Positions 53,110 through 63,946 of a stretch of 64,000 nt of DNA are shown one piece after another (positions within the stretch are counted from its first letter, which is position 1; every line of letters begins with the position of its first letter). Below the pieces are notes generated by a model. It made no database searches. It saw only the letters and a program-made list of their open reading frames with translations, and had not been told where the DNA came from. Source of the stretch: Microcella alkalica (lineage in GTDB: Bacteria; Actinomycetota; Actinomycetes; Actinomycetales; Microbacteriaceae); the NCBI RefSeq assembly GCF_014137945.1, contig NZ_JACGWX010000001.1, forward strand, positions 62,001-126,000, given 5' to 3'. The translations under genes and the position numbers were made by a program.

Positions 53110-53485
53110 GGTAGAAGTATCATGCGTCGTCCCCGTGAGGTGCCGAGCTCAGTTGTGGGAGAGGAGCAGGATTCGCCCTCTTAACGGCGTTGCTCTTTAG
53201 AGCACGGCTACACATCAGGACGCGATGAATGCTCGGAACAATCCGGGCAAGCGCGCGCCGGAGCGGGGAGATCAGGCGTAACGCGCAGGAATTGTGCGTT
53301 CTGAGGGCGGATGGGCGCAGTTTATCGGATCTGTGCACAGGAATGCTCGAATGTCGTTACTGGTGTGTAACGAATGCGCCTATGGTTTGGCGGGGATGTG
53401 ACCCTCTCTCTAGGGTCATACCCAATAGGCGTGACGGCGCGCTCAACCTGCGGCCGACGCGTGTCCATCTTGCACAGGAGGAAAA
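53110..53485. other. intergenic region before the peptide ABC operon
   Basis: No gene is supported in this 376-bp spacer, which is less GC-rich than its surroundings. A candidate promoter for the binding-protein gene is TTACTG (53357-53362) with TATGGT (53381-53386), spacing 18. The minus-strand frame at 53120-53338 has no ribosome-binding site or recognisable product. Confidence 0.5.
53116..53121 (-). promoter_or_regulatory. -10 box of a leaderless promoter for the CPBP gene
   Basis: On the minus strand GATACT is followed by six nucleotides and the GTG at 53109. Confidence 0.45.
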
Positions 53486-55300
53486 TTGCGAATCAGCAGA
53501 ATCGGGGCAGCTAGCGCAGCCACGGTCGCGGCGAGCGCCCTCGTCCTCTCGGCTTGCGCTGCACCGCAGCAGGAGTCCGAGGTCGTCGAAGGAAGCTCCA
53601 TCACGGTCGCGTGGAACCAGCCGTTCTACTCGTACAACAGCAACACGTCGTTCGGCAACGCCACCGCGAACGCGAACATCGTCTACATGACGAGCGGCGG
53701 GTTCAACTACTACGACAACACGCCCGAGCTTCAGCAGGACGAGTCGTTCGGCTCCTACGAGGTCGTCTCCGAGGACCCGCTGGTCGTGGAGTACACGATC
53801 GCCGATGGCGTGCAGTGGTCCGACGGCACTCCCGTCGACGCCGCCGACATGCTCCTCGCGTGGGCCGCCAACTCGGGCGTGCCCAACACGCCCGACTTCG
53901 ACCCCGGCGAGTTCACGGACCCGGAGACCGGTGAGTTCACCGAGGACTACCCGACCGACGTCGTCTTCTTCGATGGCTCGCTCGGTAGCGGCCTCGAGAA
54001 CGTCTCCGAGGTTCCCGAGATCGATGGCAGCACCATCACGCTCTCCTACGACAACATCTTCGTCGACTGGGAGCTCGTGTTCGGCGTCGGCCTTCCCGCC
54101 CACGTCGTCGCGCAGCGCGCGCTCGGAATCGAGGACGCCCAAGAGGCGAAGGATGCCCTCGTCGAGGCCATCCAGAACAACGACGAGGAGGCGCTCGCCT
54201 CGATCTCGTCCGTCTGGAACTCCGACTGGAACTTCTCGGAGATGCCCTCCGAGGAGGACGCCAACCTGCTCGTCGTCAACGGGCCGTACGTGATCTCGGA
54301 CTTCGTGGCCGACCAGTACATCACGCTGACCGCCAACGAGAACTACACCGGCCAGAACACCCCTCAGATCGAAGAGGTCACGGTCCGCTTCATCACCGAC
54401 CCGCTCGCGGCCGTCCAGGCGCTCGCGAACGGCGAGGTCGACGTCATCAGCCCCCAGGCCACGGCCGATGTGGCTGACGCGCTGACCGAGCTCGACGGCG
54501 TGACCGTCCTGAGCGGTGTCGAGGCCGTCTACGAGCACATCGACCTTCAGTTCGACCAGTCGAAGAGCGGCACGTTCAACGACCCGATCGTCCGCGAGGC
54601 CTTCCTCAAGACGATCCCGCGCCAGCAGATCGTCGACACGCTCATCAAGCCGCTCAACCCTGAGGCCGAGGTGCGCAACTCGCAGCTCTTCGTCCCGGGC
54701 GCGCCGGGCTACGACGAGACCGTCGCGGGCAACGGCATGGCCGAGAAATACGGCGAGGTCGACATCGAGGGCGCCGCGGCGCTCCTCGCCGAGGCCGGCG
54801 TCACGAGCCCCGAGGTCTGCATCCTCTACGCCACGAACAACCCTCGCCGCGTGAACGAGTTCGCTCTCATCCAGGAGTCGGCCAACCAGGCAGGCTTCAA
54901 CGTGACCGACTGCGGCAGCGACGACTGGGGTGGCCTCCTCGGCACCCCCGGTGCGTACGACGCCACGTTCTTCGGATGGCAGTCGACGAGCCTCGGTGTC
55001 ACCAACAGCTCGGCGACCTTCCGCACCGGCGGCATCAACAACCTCAACTTCTACTCGAACACCGAGGTTGACGACCTGCTGACCGAGCTCGACACCGAGA
55101 TCGACCCGGAGCGCCAGATCGAGATCCAGCTCGAGATCGACCGTCTTCTCATGGACGACGCCTACGGCCTCACGATCTTCCAGTTCCCCGGCGTCACGGC
55201 GTACAGCGACCGTGTGGAGGGTGTCGACCCCGGCCCCCTCTCGCCGACGATCTTCTGGAACATCTGGGACTGGACGCCTCTCGGCAGCGACAGCGAGTAG
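53486..55300 (+). CDS. oligopeptide-type ABC transporter substrate-binding lipoprotein
   Basis: The 604-residue protein is a SBP_bac_5 family member (OppA/DppA-like). It has a lipoprotein signal (basic start, hydrophobic stretch, lipobox LSAC near residue 24). Family features follow: FNYYDNTPELQQDES, TIADGVQWSDGTPVDAADML, LVVNGPYVISDFV and DPIVREAFLKTIPRQQIVD. It captures peptides or similar solutes outside the membrane. The TTG start is supported by AGGAGGA four bases upstream. A 15-bp hairpin follows. The exact substrate is unknown. Confidence 0.9.
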   Translation: MRISRIGAASAATVAASALVLSACAAPQQESEVVEGSSITVAWNQPFYSYNSNTSFGNATANANIVYMTSGGFNYYDNTPELQQDESFGSYEVVSEDPLVVEYTIADGVQWSDGTPVDAADMLLAWAANSGVPNTPDFDPGEFTDPETGEFTEDYPTDVVFFDGSLGSGLENVSEVPEIDGSTITLSYDNIFVDWELVFGVGLPAHVVAQRALGIEDAQEAKDALVEAIQNNDEEALASISSVWNSDWNFSEMPSEEDANLLVVNGPYVISDFVADQYITLTANENYTGQNTPQIEEVTVRFITDPLAAVQALANGEVDVISPQATADVADALTELDGVTVLSGVEAVYEHIDLQFDQSKSGTFNDPIVREAFLKTIPRQQIVDTLIKPLNPEAEVRNSQLFVPGAPGYDETVAGNGMAEKYGEVDIEGAAALLAEAGVTSPEVCILYATNNPRRVNEFALIQESANQAGFNVTDCGSDDWGGLLGTPGAYDATFFGWQSTSLGVTNSSATFRTGGINNLNFYSNTEVDDLLTELDTEIDPERQIEIQLEIDRLLMDDAYGLTIFQFPGVTAYSDRVEGVDPGPLSPTIFWNIWDWTPLGSDSE

Positions 55301-55347
55301 GTCCGAGGCTCTCGGGCTGAACACGTCAGTCAGCTGACCCAGCACCA

Positions 55348-55383
55348 GGGGCGCTGGAGCCGCCACCGCGGCTCCAGCGCCCC
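55348..55383 (+). terminator. strong hairpin after the binding-protein gene
   Basis: GGGGCGCTGGAGCCG (55348-55362) and CGGCTCCAGCGCCCC (55369-55383) are perfect complements around a 6-nt loop. A TAGGGT -10-like box at 55413-55418 lies between it and the permease, so the permease genes may have their own promoter. Confidence 0.7.
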
Positions 55384-55428
55384 ACCGCTGGGCGCTCCAG
55401 GATTCAGTTAGGTAGGGTGCCATTTCCG

Positions 55429-56952
55429 ATGGCCACATTCGTTATCCGGCGACTCATCGCCTCCGTCTTCGTCCTCCTCGCCGCGACGTACATCATGTAC
55501 AACCTCGTGGCGCTCTCGGGTGATCCCCTCGAGGACCTCCGTCAGAGCAGCGCTCCCAACAAGGAGCAGCTCATCGAGTCACGAATACGACTCCTCAACC
55601 TCGATGTCGCACCGCCGCTGCGGTACTTCATCTGGTTCGCCAACGTCATCACCGGCAATTTCGGCGTCACCGTCGAGGGCCGCAGCGTCAATGCACTTCT
55701 CGAGCAGGCGCTCGGGTCGACCGTCCAGCTCGTGACGATCTCGACGATCGTCGCGATCTTCCTCGGACTGATCGTCGGCATCACGACCGCCCTGCGCCAG
55801 TACTCGGGATACGACTACAGCGTCACCTTCATCTCGTTCCTCTTCTTCTCGCTCCCGATCTTCTGGGTCGCCGTGCTCCTCAAGCAGTTCGTGGCCATCG
55901 GCTTCAACGACTTCCTCGAAGACGACCCCCAGCTGCCGGTGCCCGCTGTCGTGATCATGGCTCTGATCTCCGGAGCTCTATGGGCCTCGATCATCCCCGG
56001 CAACCCCCGGCGCAAGGCGATCACCTTCGGGATCGCCGCCCTCGCCACGGCCGCCGTGCTGACCCTGATGAACGCCACCGACTGGTTCAGCTACCCGGCG
56101 CTCACGATCGCCGGGGTCGCGGTCATGGGCATCGGCGCCGCGTTCGGCTTCACCGCCATGATCACGGGACTCCAGAATCGCCGTGCGCTCGTCGCCGCCC
56201 TCATCGTCGCGGGCCTCGGGATCGCGCTCTACTACCCGTTCCAGTTCAACCTCTCATTCTACGTGACCGAGTGGTGGATGCTTCTGGCGCTCGCCGTGCT
56301 CACGGTGATCGTCAGCGGAACGATCGGGTACTTCGCCGGCGGTCACGACCGTGGGCCGGTCATCCGGATCGCGATCTTCACCGGCGTCACGACCGCGTTC
56401 GTGATCGCGCTCGACCGCTTCATGCTCGTGTGGGACGACTACGCCCAGTCCGGGAGGATCCGTGGTCGCCCGATCGCGACCATCGGCGCATCGACGCCGA
56501 ATCTCGAGGGCTCCCTGTGGGTGCAGGGCGTCGACATCTACACGCACCTCCTTCTGCCGACCATGGCGCTGATCCTGATCTCGTTCGCGACCTACACGCG
56601 GTACTCCCGAGCGAGCCTCCTCGAAGTGCTCAACCAGGACTACATCCGCACCGCGCGCGCGAAGGGGCTCTCCGAGCGCACGGTCGTCGTCCGTCACGCC
56701 TTCCGCAACGCACTCATCCCGATCGCGACGATCGTGGCCTTCGACATCGGCGGCCTCATCGGCGGCGCGATCATCACTGAGCGCGTGTTCGGATGGACGG
56801 GAATGGGGTCGCTGTTCCAGAACGGCCTCCAGCGCGTCGATCCGAACCCCGTCATGGCCTTCTTCGTCATCGTCGGCGGGCTCGCGATTCTGTTCAACCT
56901 GATCGCCGACCTCGTCTACGCCGCCCTCGACCCGCGAATCCGAGTGAACTGA
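55429..56952 (+). CDS. ABC transporter permease, DppB-type with a central insertion
   Basis: The N-terminal 155 residues and C-terminal 170 residues match the DppB/OppB permease: FVIRRLIASVFVLLAATYIM, SLPIFWVAVLLKQFV, then LLPTMALILISFATYTRYSRAS and the EAA loop LNQDYIRTARAKGLSER. Between them (about 165-330) lie extra helices not found in the usual 310-340-residue permease, bringing the length to 507. The ATG at 55429 is chosen over the GTG at 55417 because the residues MATFVIRRL match the family start. The stop borders dppC. Confidence 0.88.
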   Translation: MATFVIRRLIASVFVLLAATYIMYNLVALSGDPLEDLRQSSAPNKEQLIESRIRLLNLDVAPPLRYFIWFANVITGNFGVTVEGRSVNALLEQALGSTVQLVTISTIVAIFLGLIVGITTALRQYSGYDYSVTFISFLFFSLPIFWVAVLLKQFVAIGFNDFLEDDPQLPVPAVVIMALISGALWASIIPGNPRRKAITFGIAALATAAVLTLMNATDWFSYPALTIAGVAVMGIGAAFGFTAMITGLQNRRALVAALIVAGLGIALYYPFQFNLSFYVTEWWMLLALAVLTVIVSGTIGYFAGGHDRGPVIRIAIFTGVTTAFVIALDRFMLVWDDYAQSGRIRGRPIATIGASTPNLEGSLWVQGVDIYTHLLLPTMALILISFATYTRYSRASLLEVLNQDYIRTARAKGLSERTVVVRHAFRNALIPIATIVAFDIGGLIGGAIITERVFGWTGMGSLFQNGLQRVDPNPVMAFFVIVGGLAILFNLIADLVYAALDPRIRVN

Positions 56953-58151
56953 TGACCAACGCACCCCTCCCCGAGCCCGGGCACACCGCGGGCAGCGTGA
57001 CCGACGCGGAGAACAACCTCGAGCTCAAGGAGATCGAGGGCCTCAGCCAGGGTCAGATCGTCCGCCGGCGCTTCTTCCGCCACCGCGGCGCGCTCGTCTC
57101 GATGGTTGCGCTCGCGCTCATCATCATCACGGCGTTCTCCTCCGTCGGTCTCGCCTTCAGCTTCTTCGGGATCGACATCCGCACCCCCGGCTGGTGGCAG
57201 TGGACGTGGACGCAGATCCCGACCCCGCAGAACGGCGGCGCGCCGACGCTGAGGCTCGTCCCCGAGTTCCTCGGCGGCGACGGCATCCGATTCGGTGACC
57301 ACCCGTTCGGTCAGGACGAGGTCGGCCGCGACATCTTCGCCGTCGTCATGCGCGGAACCCAGCAGTCGATCGTCATCATGTTCGTCGTCGGCATCATCGG
57401 CGTCACGATCGGCACCGTCATCGGCGCGATCTCCGGCTTCTTCCGCGGCTGGCGCGACTCGGTCCTCATGCGCTTCACCGACATCATCATCACGATCCCC
57501 GTGATCGTCGTCGGTGCGGTCGTCGGTCGAGCCGTCGGCAACCAGGGGGCGTTCGCTCTGGCGATCGTGCTCGGACTGTTCGCCTGGACGGGACTTGCCC
57601 GTCTCGTGCGCGCCGAGGTGCTGAGCCTGCGCGAGCGCGAGTTCGTCGACGCAGCCCGGGTCGCGGGCGCGAGCAACCGCCGGATCATCTTCAAGCACGT
57701 GCTGCCGAATGCGATCGGCGTGATCATCGTCAACGCGACGCTGCTCATGGCCGCGGCGATCCTGCTCGAGACGGCCCTGAGCTTCCTCGGCTTCGGCGTG
57801 CAGGCGCCCGACACCTCGCTCGGGAAAATCATCAGCGACAATCAGGCGGCCTTCGGAACGCGGCCGTGGCTGTTCTGGTGGCCCGGTGCGTTCATCATCG
57901 CGATCGCGCTGTGCATCAACTTCATCGGCGACGGCCTCCGCGACGCGTTCGACCCTCGCCAGAAGCGACTGCCCAGCTCGCGAGCCCTCGCCCGCGCGAC
58001 GGCCAACCGCAACGACCTCGCGCGCGCCGAGGCACTCGTGGGAACGCGCGGTGCCGACAACCAGGTCGACGGATCGCGCGCACCCCGCAGTACGACGACC
58101 CTCGACGAGGGCGACGAGCGGCCGACGCACGGCTCGCGAGGCGACGCCTGA
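56952..58151 (+). CDS. ABC transporter permease, DppC-type
   Basis: The 399-residue protein has the OppC-type N-terminus (LSQGQIVRRRFFRHRGALVSM), the DHPFGQDEVGRDIFAVVMRG motif, a BPD_transp_1 domain with LREREFVDAARVAGASNRR as EAA loop, and LLETALSFLGFGVQAPDTSLG. A polar 60-residue tail follows, longer than usual. It starts at an ATG overlapping the dppB-type stop by one base. The ATPase gene follows only after an opposite-strand gene. Confidence 0.9.
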   Translation: MTNAPLPEPGHTAGSVTDAENNLELKEIEGLSQGQIVRRRFFRHRGALVSMVALALIIITAFSSVGLAFSFFGIDIRTPGWWQWTWTQIPTPQNGGAPTLRLVPEFLGGDGIRFGDHPFGQDEVGRDIFAVVMRGTQQSIVIMFVVGIIGVTIGTVIGAISGFFRGWRDSVLMRFTDIIITIPVIVVGAVVGRAVGNQGAFALAIVLGLFAWTGLARLVRAEVLSLREREFVDAARVAGASNRRIIFKHVLPNAIGVIIVNATLLMAAAILLETALSFLGFGVQAPDTSLGKIISDNQAAFGTRPWLFWWPGAFIIAIALCINFIGDGLRDAFDPRQKRLPSSRALARATANRNDLARAEALVGTRGADNQVDGSRAPRSTTTLDEGDERPTHGSRGDA

Positions 58152-58174
58152 TGCTCGTCCTGGCTATCGCCGGA

Positions 58175-58780
58175 TCAGAGCACGAGGCCCGCGAGGCACA
58201 GCGCCACGAGGCCCACGACGACGCCGATCTCGAGAACGTGCACGGTGCGTCGTGGCTGCGCCTCCGGCGCCTCGGGGCGCAGCAGACCGTCGTCGCGGAG
58301 CTCCTCCCAGTGGCGCCGGATCACGTTCGCAGCGGCGCCGCTGTCCGTGTTGAGCGCGTCGCCGGGGCGGATCGACCCGGCCACGTGCGCCGACTCCGAG
58401 ACGCGAAGGTCGTCGCGACCGAGCGTCATGGGCGTCCAGCGCGAGCCGGCGGGCGCCGCCCAGGCCTCGATGCGCCGGCCGCCCGCGCGCAGGGTGAGCG
58501 CCCACTTCGTGTCGATGAGCTGGATGCCCTCCCAGGGCAGGTGCCAGGACACGAAGGGGTTCCGCACCACCACGCCGTCCTCGCGGACATCGACCTTCGG
58601 CAGCCAGAAGAGCAGCGCAGTGCCGTAGGCCATCAGGCCGAGCCACCAGCCGTAGCGCACGAGGCCGTCGATGTCGCCCGTCACCACGAACCCACCGAGA
58701 CCCGCGAACGCGAGAGCCGTCATGACGACGGTGAGCACGCGGCCGAAGAGCGGACGGAAGACGACGGGCTGGAATCGCAT
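58175..58780 (-). CDS. PH-like-domain membrane protein
   Basis: The 201-residue product has two N-terminal helices (about 15-35 and 43-60). A bPH-type domain follows (KVDVREDGVVVRNPFVSWHL, PWEGIQLIDTKWALTLRAGG; residues 62-110), then a linker and a C-terminal helix. Function unknown. It lies on the opposite strand between two genes of one peptide transporter. The six bases before its ATG follow a CAGGCT hexamer (58787-58792), a possible leaderless promoter. Confidence 0.8.
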   Translation of the reverse strand: MRFQPVVFRPLFGRVLTVVMTALAFAGLGGFVVTGDIDGLVRYGWWLGLMAYGTALLFWLPKVDVREDGVVVRNPFVSWHLPWEGIQLIDTKWALTLRAGGRRIEAWAAPAGSRWTPMTLGRDDLRVSESAHVAGSIRPGDALNTDSGAAANVIRRHWEELRDDGLLRPEAPEAQPRRTVHVLEIGVVVGLVALCLAGLVL

Positions 58781-58830
58781 GATGCCAGCCTGTCAGACCG
58801 CCGCGAACTGAACGCAGGGAAGGACCTCCC

Positions 58831-60504
58831 GTGAGCACCACCACCCCCACCGCCGTCGAGACCGTGCTCGAGGTCGAGAACCTCGGCGTCGACTTCTGGG
58901 TCGACGGCGAGTACTACCCGGCCGCCGTCGGCCTCGACTACCGCGTCAAGCGCGGCGAGGTCCTCGCGATCGTCGGCGAGTCCGGCTCGGGCAAGAGCTC
59001 GAGCTCGATGGCCCTCCTCGGGCTGCTCCCGCCCACCGCGCGCGTCACCGGCTCCATCAAGCTCCTCGGGCGTGAGATCGCCGGCCTCGACAACCGCGAG
59101 CTGCGGAAGGTGCGCGGCAACCAGATCGCCGTGATCTTCCAGGAGCCCATGACGGCCCTCAACCCCGTCTACACGATCGGATTCCAGATCGTCGAGACGC
59201 TCCGCACGCACTACGACCTCACGCCCGCCGCGGCGAAGGAGCGCGCGATCGAGCTGCTCGAGAAGGTCGAGATGCCCGACCCGCAGACGGCGTTCAACAA
59301 GTACCCTCACCAGCTCTCCGGCGGCCAGCGCCAGCGCGCGATGATCGCCCAGTCGATCTCGTGCGACCCTGTGCTGCTCATCGCCGACGAGCCCACGACC
59401 GCCTTGGACGTGACCGTCCAGGCCGAGATCCTCGAGCTGCTGCGCAGCCTGCGCACGCGGCTCGACTCCGCGATCGTGCTCATCACGCACGACATGGGCG
59501 TGGTCGCCGACCTCGCGGACTCGATCATGGTCATGAAGAACGGCGAGGCCGTGGAGCAGGGTACGGCGCTGGACATCTTCCAGCGCCCGCAGCATCCCTA
59601 CACGCAGTCGCTGCTCGCCTCGGTGCCGCACCTCGGCCTCGAGATCTCGGAGACCGGCACCTCGCGGGAGTCGCCGTCGACGACGGCGACTCCCGTGCTG
59701 TCATTCCAGGATGTCGCGATCGAGTACCCCAAGCGCGGTCGCGTGCCCGCGTTCCTCGCGGCGGACGAGATCAATCTCAATGTGTACCCCGGTGAGATCG
59801 TCGGCCTCGTCGGCGAGTCGGGGTCGGGCAAGACGACGCTCGGTCGCGCTGCGGTCGGCCTCCTCCCCATCAAGAGCGGCTCGCTCATCTCGGCCGGCGT
59901 CGACATCTCCCGCGGCGGCGTGAAGGAGCTCAAGTCGCTGCGCCGCAAGGCCGGCATCGTCTTCCAGGACCCGGGGTCGAGCCTCAACCCCCGCATGCCG
60001 ATCGGCGAGTCGATCGGCGAGCCGCTGTTCCTCGCCGGCGAGGCGGAGGGGAAAGATCTCGACAAGCGCGTCCAGGAGCTCCTGAGCTCGGTCGAGCTGC
60101 CGACGAGTTACCGCAACCGCTACCCGCACGAGCTGTCGGGCGGGCAGCGTCAGCGCGTCGGCATCGCCCGCGCCCTCGCGCTGACGCCAGAACTGCTCAT
60201 CGCGGATGAGCCGACGAGCGCGCTCGACGTCTCGGTGCAGGCCCGCTTCCTCGACCTGCTCCAGGATCTGCAGCAGAAGCTGCACTTCGCATGCCTGTTC
60301 ATCAGCCACGACCTCGCCGTCGTCGACATCCTCGCTCACCGCATCGCGGTCATGCACCGCGGGCGGCTGGTCGAGCAGGGAACTCGCGACGAGATCCTCC
60401 GCAGCCCCAAGGAGTCGTACACACAGCGCCTCATCTCTGCCGTACCGCTGCCTGACCCGGTAGCGCAGCGCGAGCGCCGCGAGAGCCGCCGCGCCGGGCT
60501 GTAG
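58831..60504 (+). CDS. dual ATP-binding protein of the peptide ABC transporter (DppD-DppF fusion)
   Basis: The 557-residue protein holds two ABC ATPase domains. Domain 1 has Walker A GESGSGKSS near residue 51, signature LSGGQRQRAMIAQS and LLIADEPTTALDV. Domain 2 begins near residue 290 with Walker A GESGSGKTT, signature LSGGQRQRVGIARALAL and LLIADEPTSALDV. Both have the C-terminal oligopeptide-type extensions (HPYTQSLLASVP, ESYTQRLISAVP). It energises the preceding permeases. The GTG start follows AAGGAC. Confidence 0.94.
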   Translation: MSTTTPTAVETVLEVENLGVDFWVDGEYYPAAVGLDYRVKRGEVLAIVGESGSGKSSSSMALLGLLPPTARVTGSIKLLGREIAGLDNRELRKVRGNQIAVIFQEPMTALNPVYTIGFQIVETLRTHYDLTPAAAKERAIELLEKVEMPDPQTAFNKYPHQLSGGQRQRAMIAQSISCDPVLLIADEPTTALDVTVQAEILELLRSLRTRLDSAIVLITHDMGVVADLADSIMVMKNGEAVEQGTALDIFQRPQHPYTQSLLASVPHLGLEISETGTSRESPSTTATPVLSFQDVAIEYPKRGRVPAFLAADEINLNVYPGEIVGLVGESGSGKTTLGRAAVGLLPIKSGSLISAGVDISRGGVKELKSLRRKAGIVFQDPGSSLNPRMPIGESIGEPLFLAGEAEGKDLDKRVQELLSSVELPTSYRNRYPHELSGGQRQRVGIARALALTPELLIADEPTSALDVSVQARFLDLLQDLQQKLHFACLFISHDLAVVDILAHRIAVMHRGRLVEQGTRDEILRSPKESYTQRLISAVPLPDPVAQRERRESRRAGL

Positions 60505-60558
60505 CGCACCGCGCAGAGGGCCGAGCGAGGCCAGGCCCCTCGCCGAGAGGGCGGTGGG

Positions 60559-60564
60559 TAGACT
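60559..60564 (+). promoter_or_regulatory. candidate -10 box for typA
   Basis: TAGACT gives a leader of about 65 nt before the typA ATG. No strong -35 box is visible. Confidence 0.4.
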
Positions 60565-60634
60565 GGTCGCATCGCTCGGCCCTTTCTGCGTGCCCTGAGC
60601 CCCGAAGCCTCCCCGAACTGAAAGCTGTTTCCGT

Positions 60635-62542
<1,908 letters not shown>

Positions 62543-62556
62543 CCCGAGGAGCACCC

Positions 62557-63066
62557 ATGCGCCGACCTCCCCACCGTCTCGCCGCCACTCTCGCCGCCGC
62601 TCTCGTCGGTGCGCTCGCCCTCGGGGCGAGCGGCTGCGCGACGGGCACGCCGCTCGACGACATCGTCGAGGGGCTCGTCGACCAGGGCGTCGAGCAGATC
62701 ACCTCCGGCATCGACGAGTCCGTCCGCGGTCTCGTCGATGACGTGCTCGGCGGCGTCGAGTTGTCGACCGACGGCGAGCCGCCCGCGAGCTTCCCGCGCG
62801 AGGTGCCGCTCGTCGGCGACGTCCTCGGCGGAGGAGCGGGCCCCGACAGCACCGGCTGGGTCGTCCGCACGCGCATCGACGACGCGGGCGCGTTCGCCGC
62901 GGCCGCCGCGGCCCTCGAGGGAGCGGGATTCGCCGCGAGCGGCGTCTCGAGCGACACCGATAGCGGGTACGGCGCGTTCACGTCGAGCGCGTACCGCGTC
63001 GACCTGTCGGTCGCGACGGATGCCCAGGGCGAGGTCACGGCGACGTACGTCGTCACGCCGGCCTGA
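62557..63066 (+). CDS. small secreted lipoprotein of unknown function
   Basis: The 169-residue product has a signal peptide (RRPPHRLAATLAAALVGALA) with a lipobox-like GASGC near residue 27. A segment with short acidic/hydrophobic helices (residues 35-70) precedes a C-terminal domain rich in small residues. I recognise no family. The ATG follows GAGGAG 14 bases after typA, so it is likely co-transcribed, an association whose meaning is unclear. Confidence 0.75.
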   Translation: MRRPPHRLAATLAAALVGALALGASGCATGTPLDDIVEGLVDQGVEQITSGIDESVRGLVDDVLGGVELSTDGEPPASFPREVPLVGDVLGGGAGPDSTGWVVRTRIDDAGAFAAAAAALEGAGFAASGVSSDTDSGYGAFTSSAYRVDLSVATDAQGEVTATYVVTPA

Positions 63067-63154
63067 GCATCCGCCCGATGGTCGGCGATCGCCGGTGCTC
63101 GCGTCCCCGACCGCGCACTCGATGCATTCGCATGAAGCTGGACTGCACAGAAGG

Positions 63155-63160
63155 TAGGCT
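63155..63160 (+). promoter_or_regulatory. -10 box of a leaderless promoter for the gene at 63167
   Basis: TAGGCT is followed by six nucleotides and the GTG at 63167. No ribosome-binding site is present. Confidence 0.55.
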
Positions 63161-63166
63161 CTCGCC

Positions 63167-63946
63167 GTGAAGATCGCCCGATTCAGCACCGACGGATCCC
63201 CCCGGTACGGCATCGTCGACGACGATGAGCTCGTCGTGCTCACGGGCGACCCGATGTACCACGGCTACGACACGTCGGGCGAGCGCGTGCCGCTGTCGGA
63301 TGCGAGAATCCTCGCACCGGTCATCCCGCGCTCGAAGGTGGTGTGCGTGGGCATGAACTACGCGGCGCACCGACGCGAGATGGGCCACGAGGGCCCGGAG
63401 ACCCCGCTCATCTTCCTCAAGCCCAACACCGCGGTCGTCGGCCCCGGCGACCCGATCGTCATTCCGCCCGTCGAGGGGCGCATCGTGCACGAGGGCGAGC
63501 TGGCGCTCGTGATCGGCTCGGTCGCCAAGCGGGTGAAGGCCGAGAACTGGCGCGACGTCGTCTTCGGAGTGACGATCGCCAACGACGTCTCGGCGCGTGA
63601 CGTCATGTTCGCCGACGGCCAGTGGGCGCGCGCGAAGGGCTACGACACGTTCTGCCCGCTCGGCCCGTTCATCGACACCGAGCTCGACCCCACGAACCTC
63701 GAGATAGAGACGTTCGTCGACGGCGAGCTTCGCCGCAAGGGCAACACGGGCGACCTCCTTCACACCATTCCTCAGCTCATCGAGTTCATCAGCGACGTGT
63801 GGACCCTCCTGCCCGGCGACCTCATCCTCACGGGAACCCCCGACGGGCTCGGCGGCTTCGTCGACGGTCAGACGATCGACATCACGATCGAGGGTCTCGG
63901 CACGCTCAGCAACCCCGCGAAGAACCGCGACGACCGCGACTACTGA
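63167..63946 (+). CDS. fumarylacetoacetate hydrolase family protein
   Basis: The 259-residue protein has a short N-terminal domain and the FAH catalytic domain from about residue 55: VVCVGMNYAAHRREMG, FLKPNTAVVGPGDPI, the metal-ligand region HEGELALVIG, ANDVSARDVMFADGQWARAKGYDTFCPLGPFI and LTGTPDGLGGFVDG. Family members hydrolyse or decarboxylate 2-oxo-acids with a divalent metal. In actinobacteria this gene often precedes gltX, which may lie beyond the window edge. Substrate unknown. Confidence 0.9.
   Translation: MKIARFSTDGSPRYGIVDDDELVVLTGDPMYHGYDTSGERVPLSDARILAPVIPRSKVVCVGMNYAAHRREMGHEGPETPLIFLKPNTAVVGPGDPIVIPPVEGRIVHEGELALVIGSVAKRVKAENWRDVVFGVTIANDVSARDVMFADGQWARAKGYDTFCPLGPFIDTELDPTNLEIETFVDGELRRKGNTGDLLHTIPQLIEFISDVWTLLPGDLILTGTPDGLGGFVDGQTIDITIEGLGTLSNPAKNRDDRDY

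Noticed and set aside
53120-53338. 72-residue minus-strand frame upstream of the peptide ABC operon
   Set aside because: No ribosome-binding site, no recognisable product, and it lies in a promoter-like spacer.
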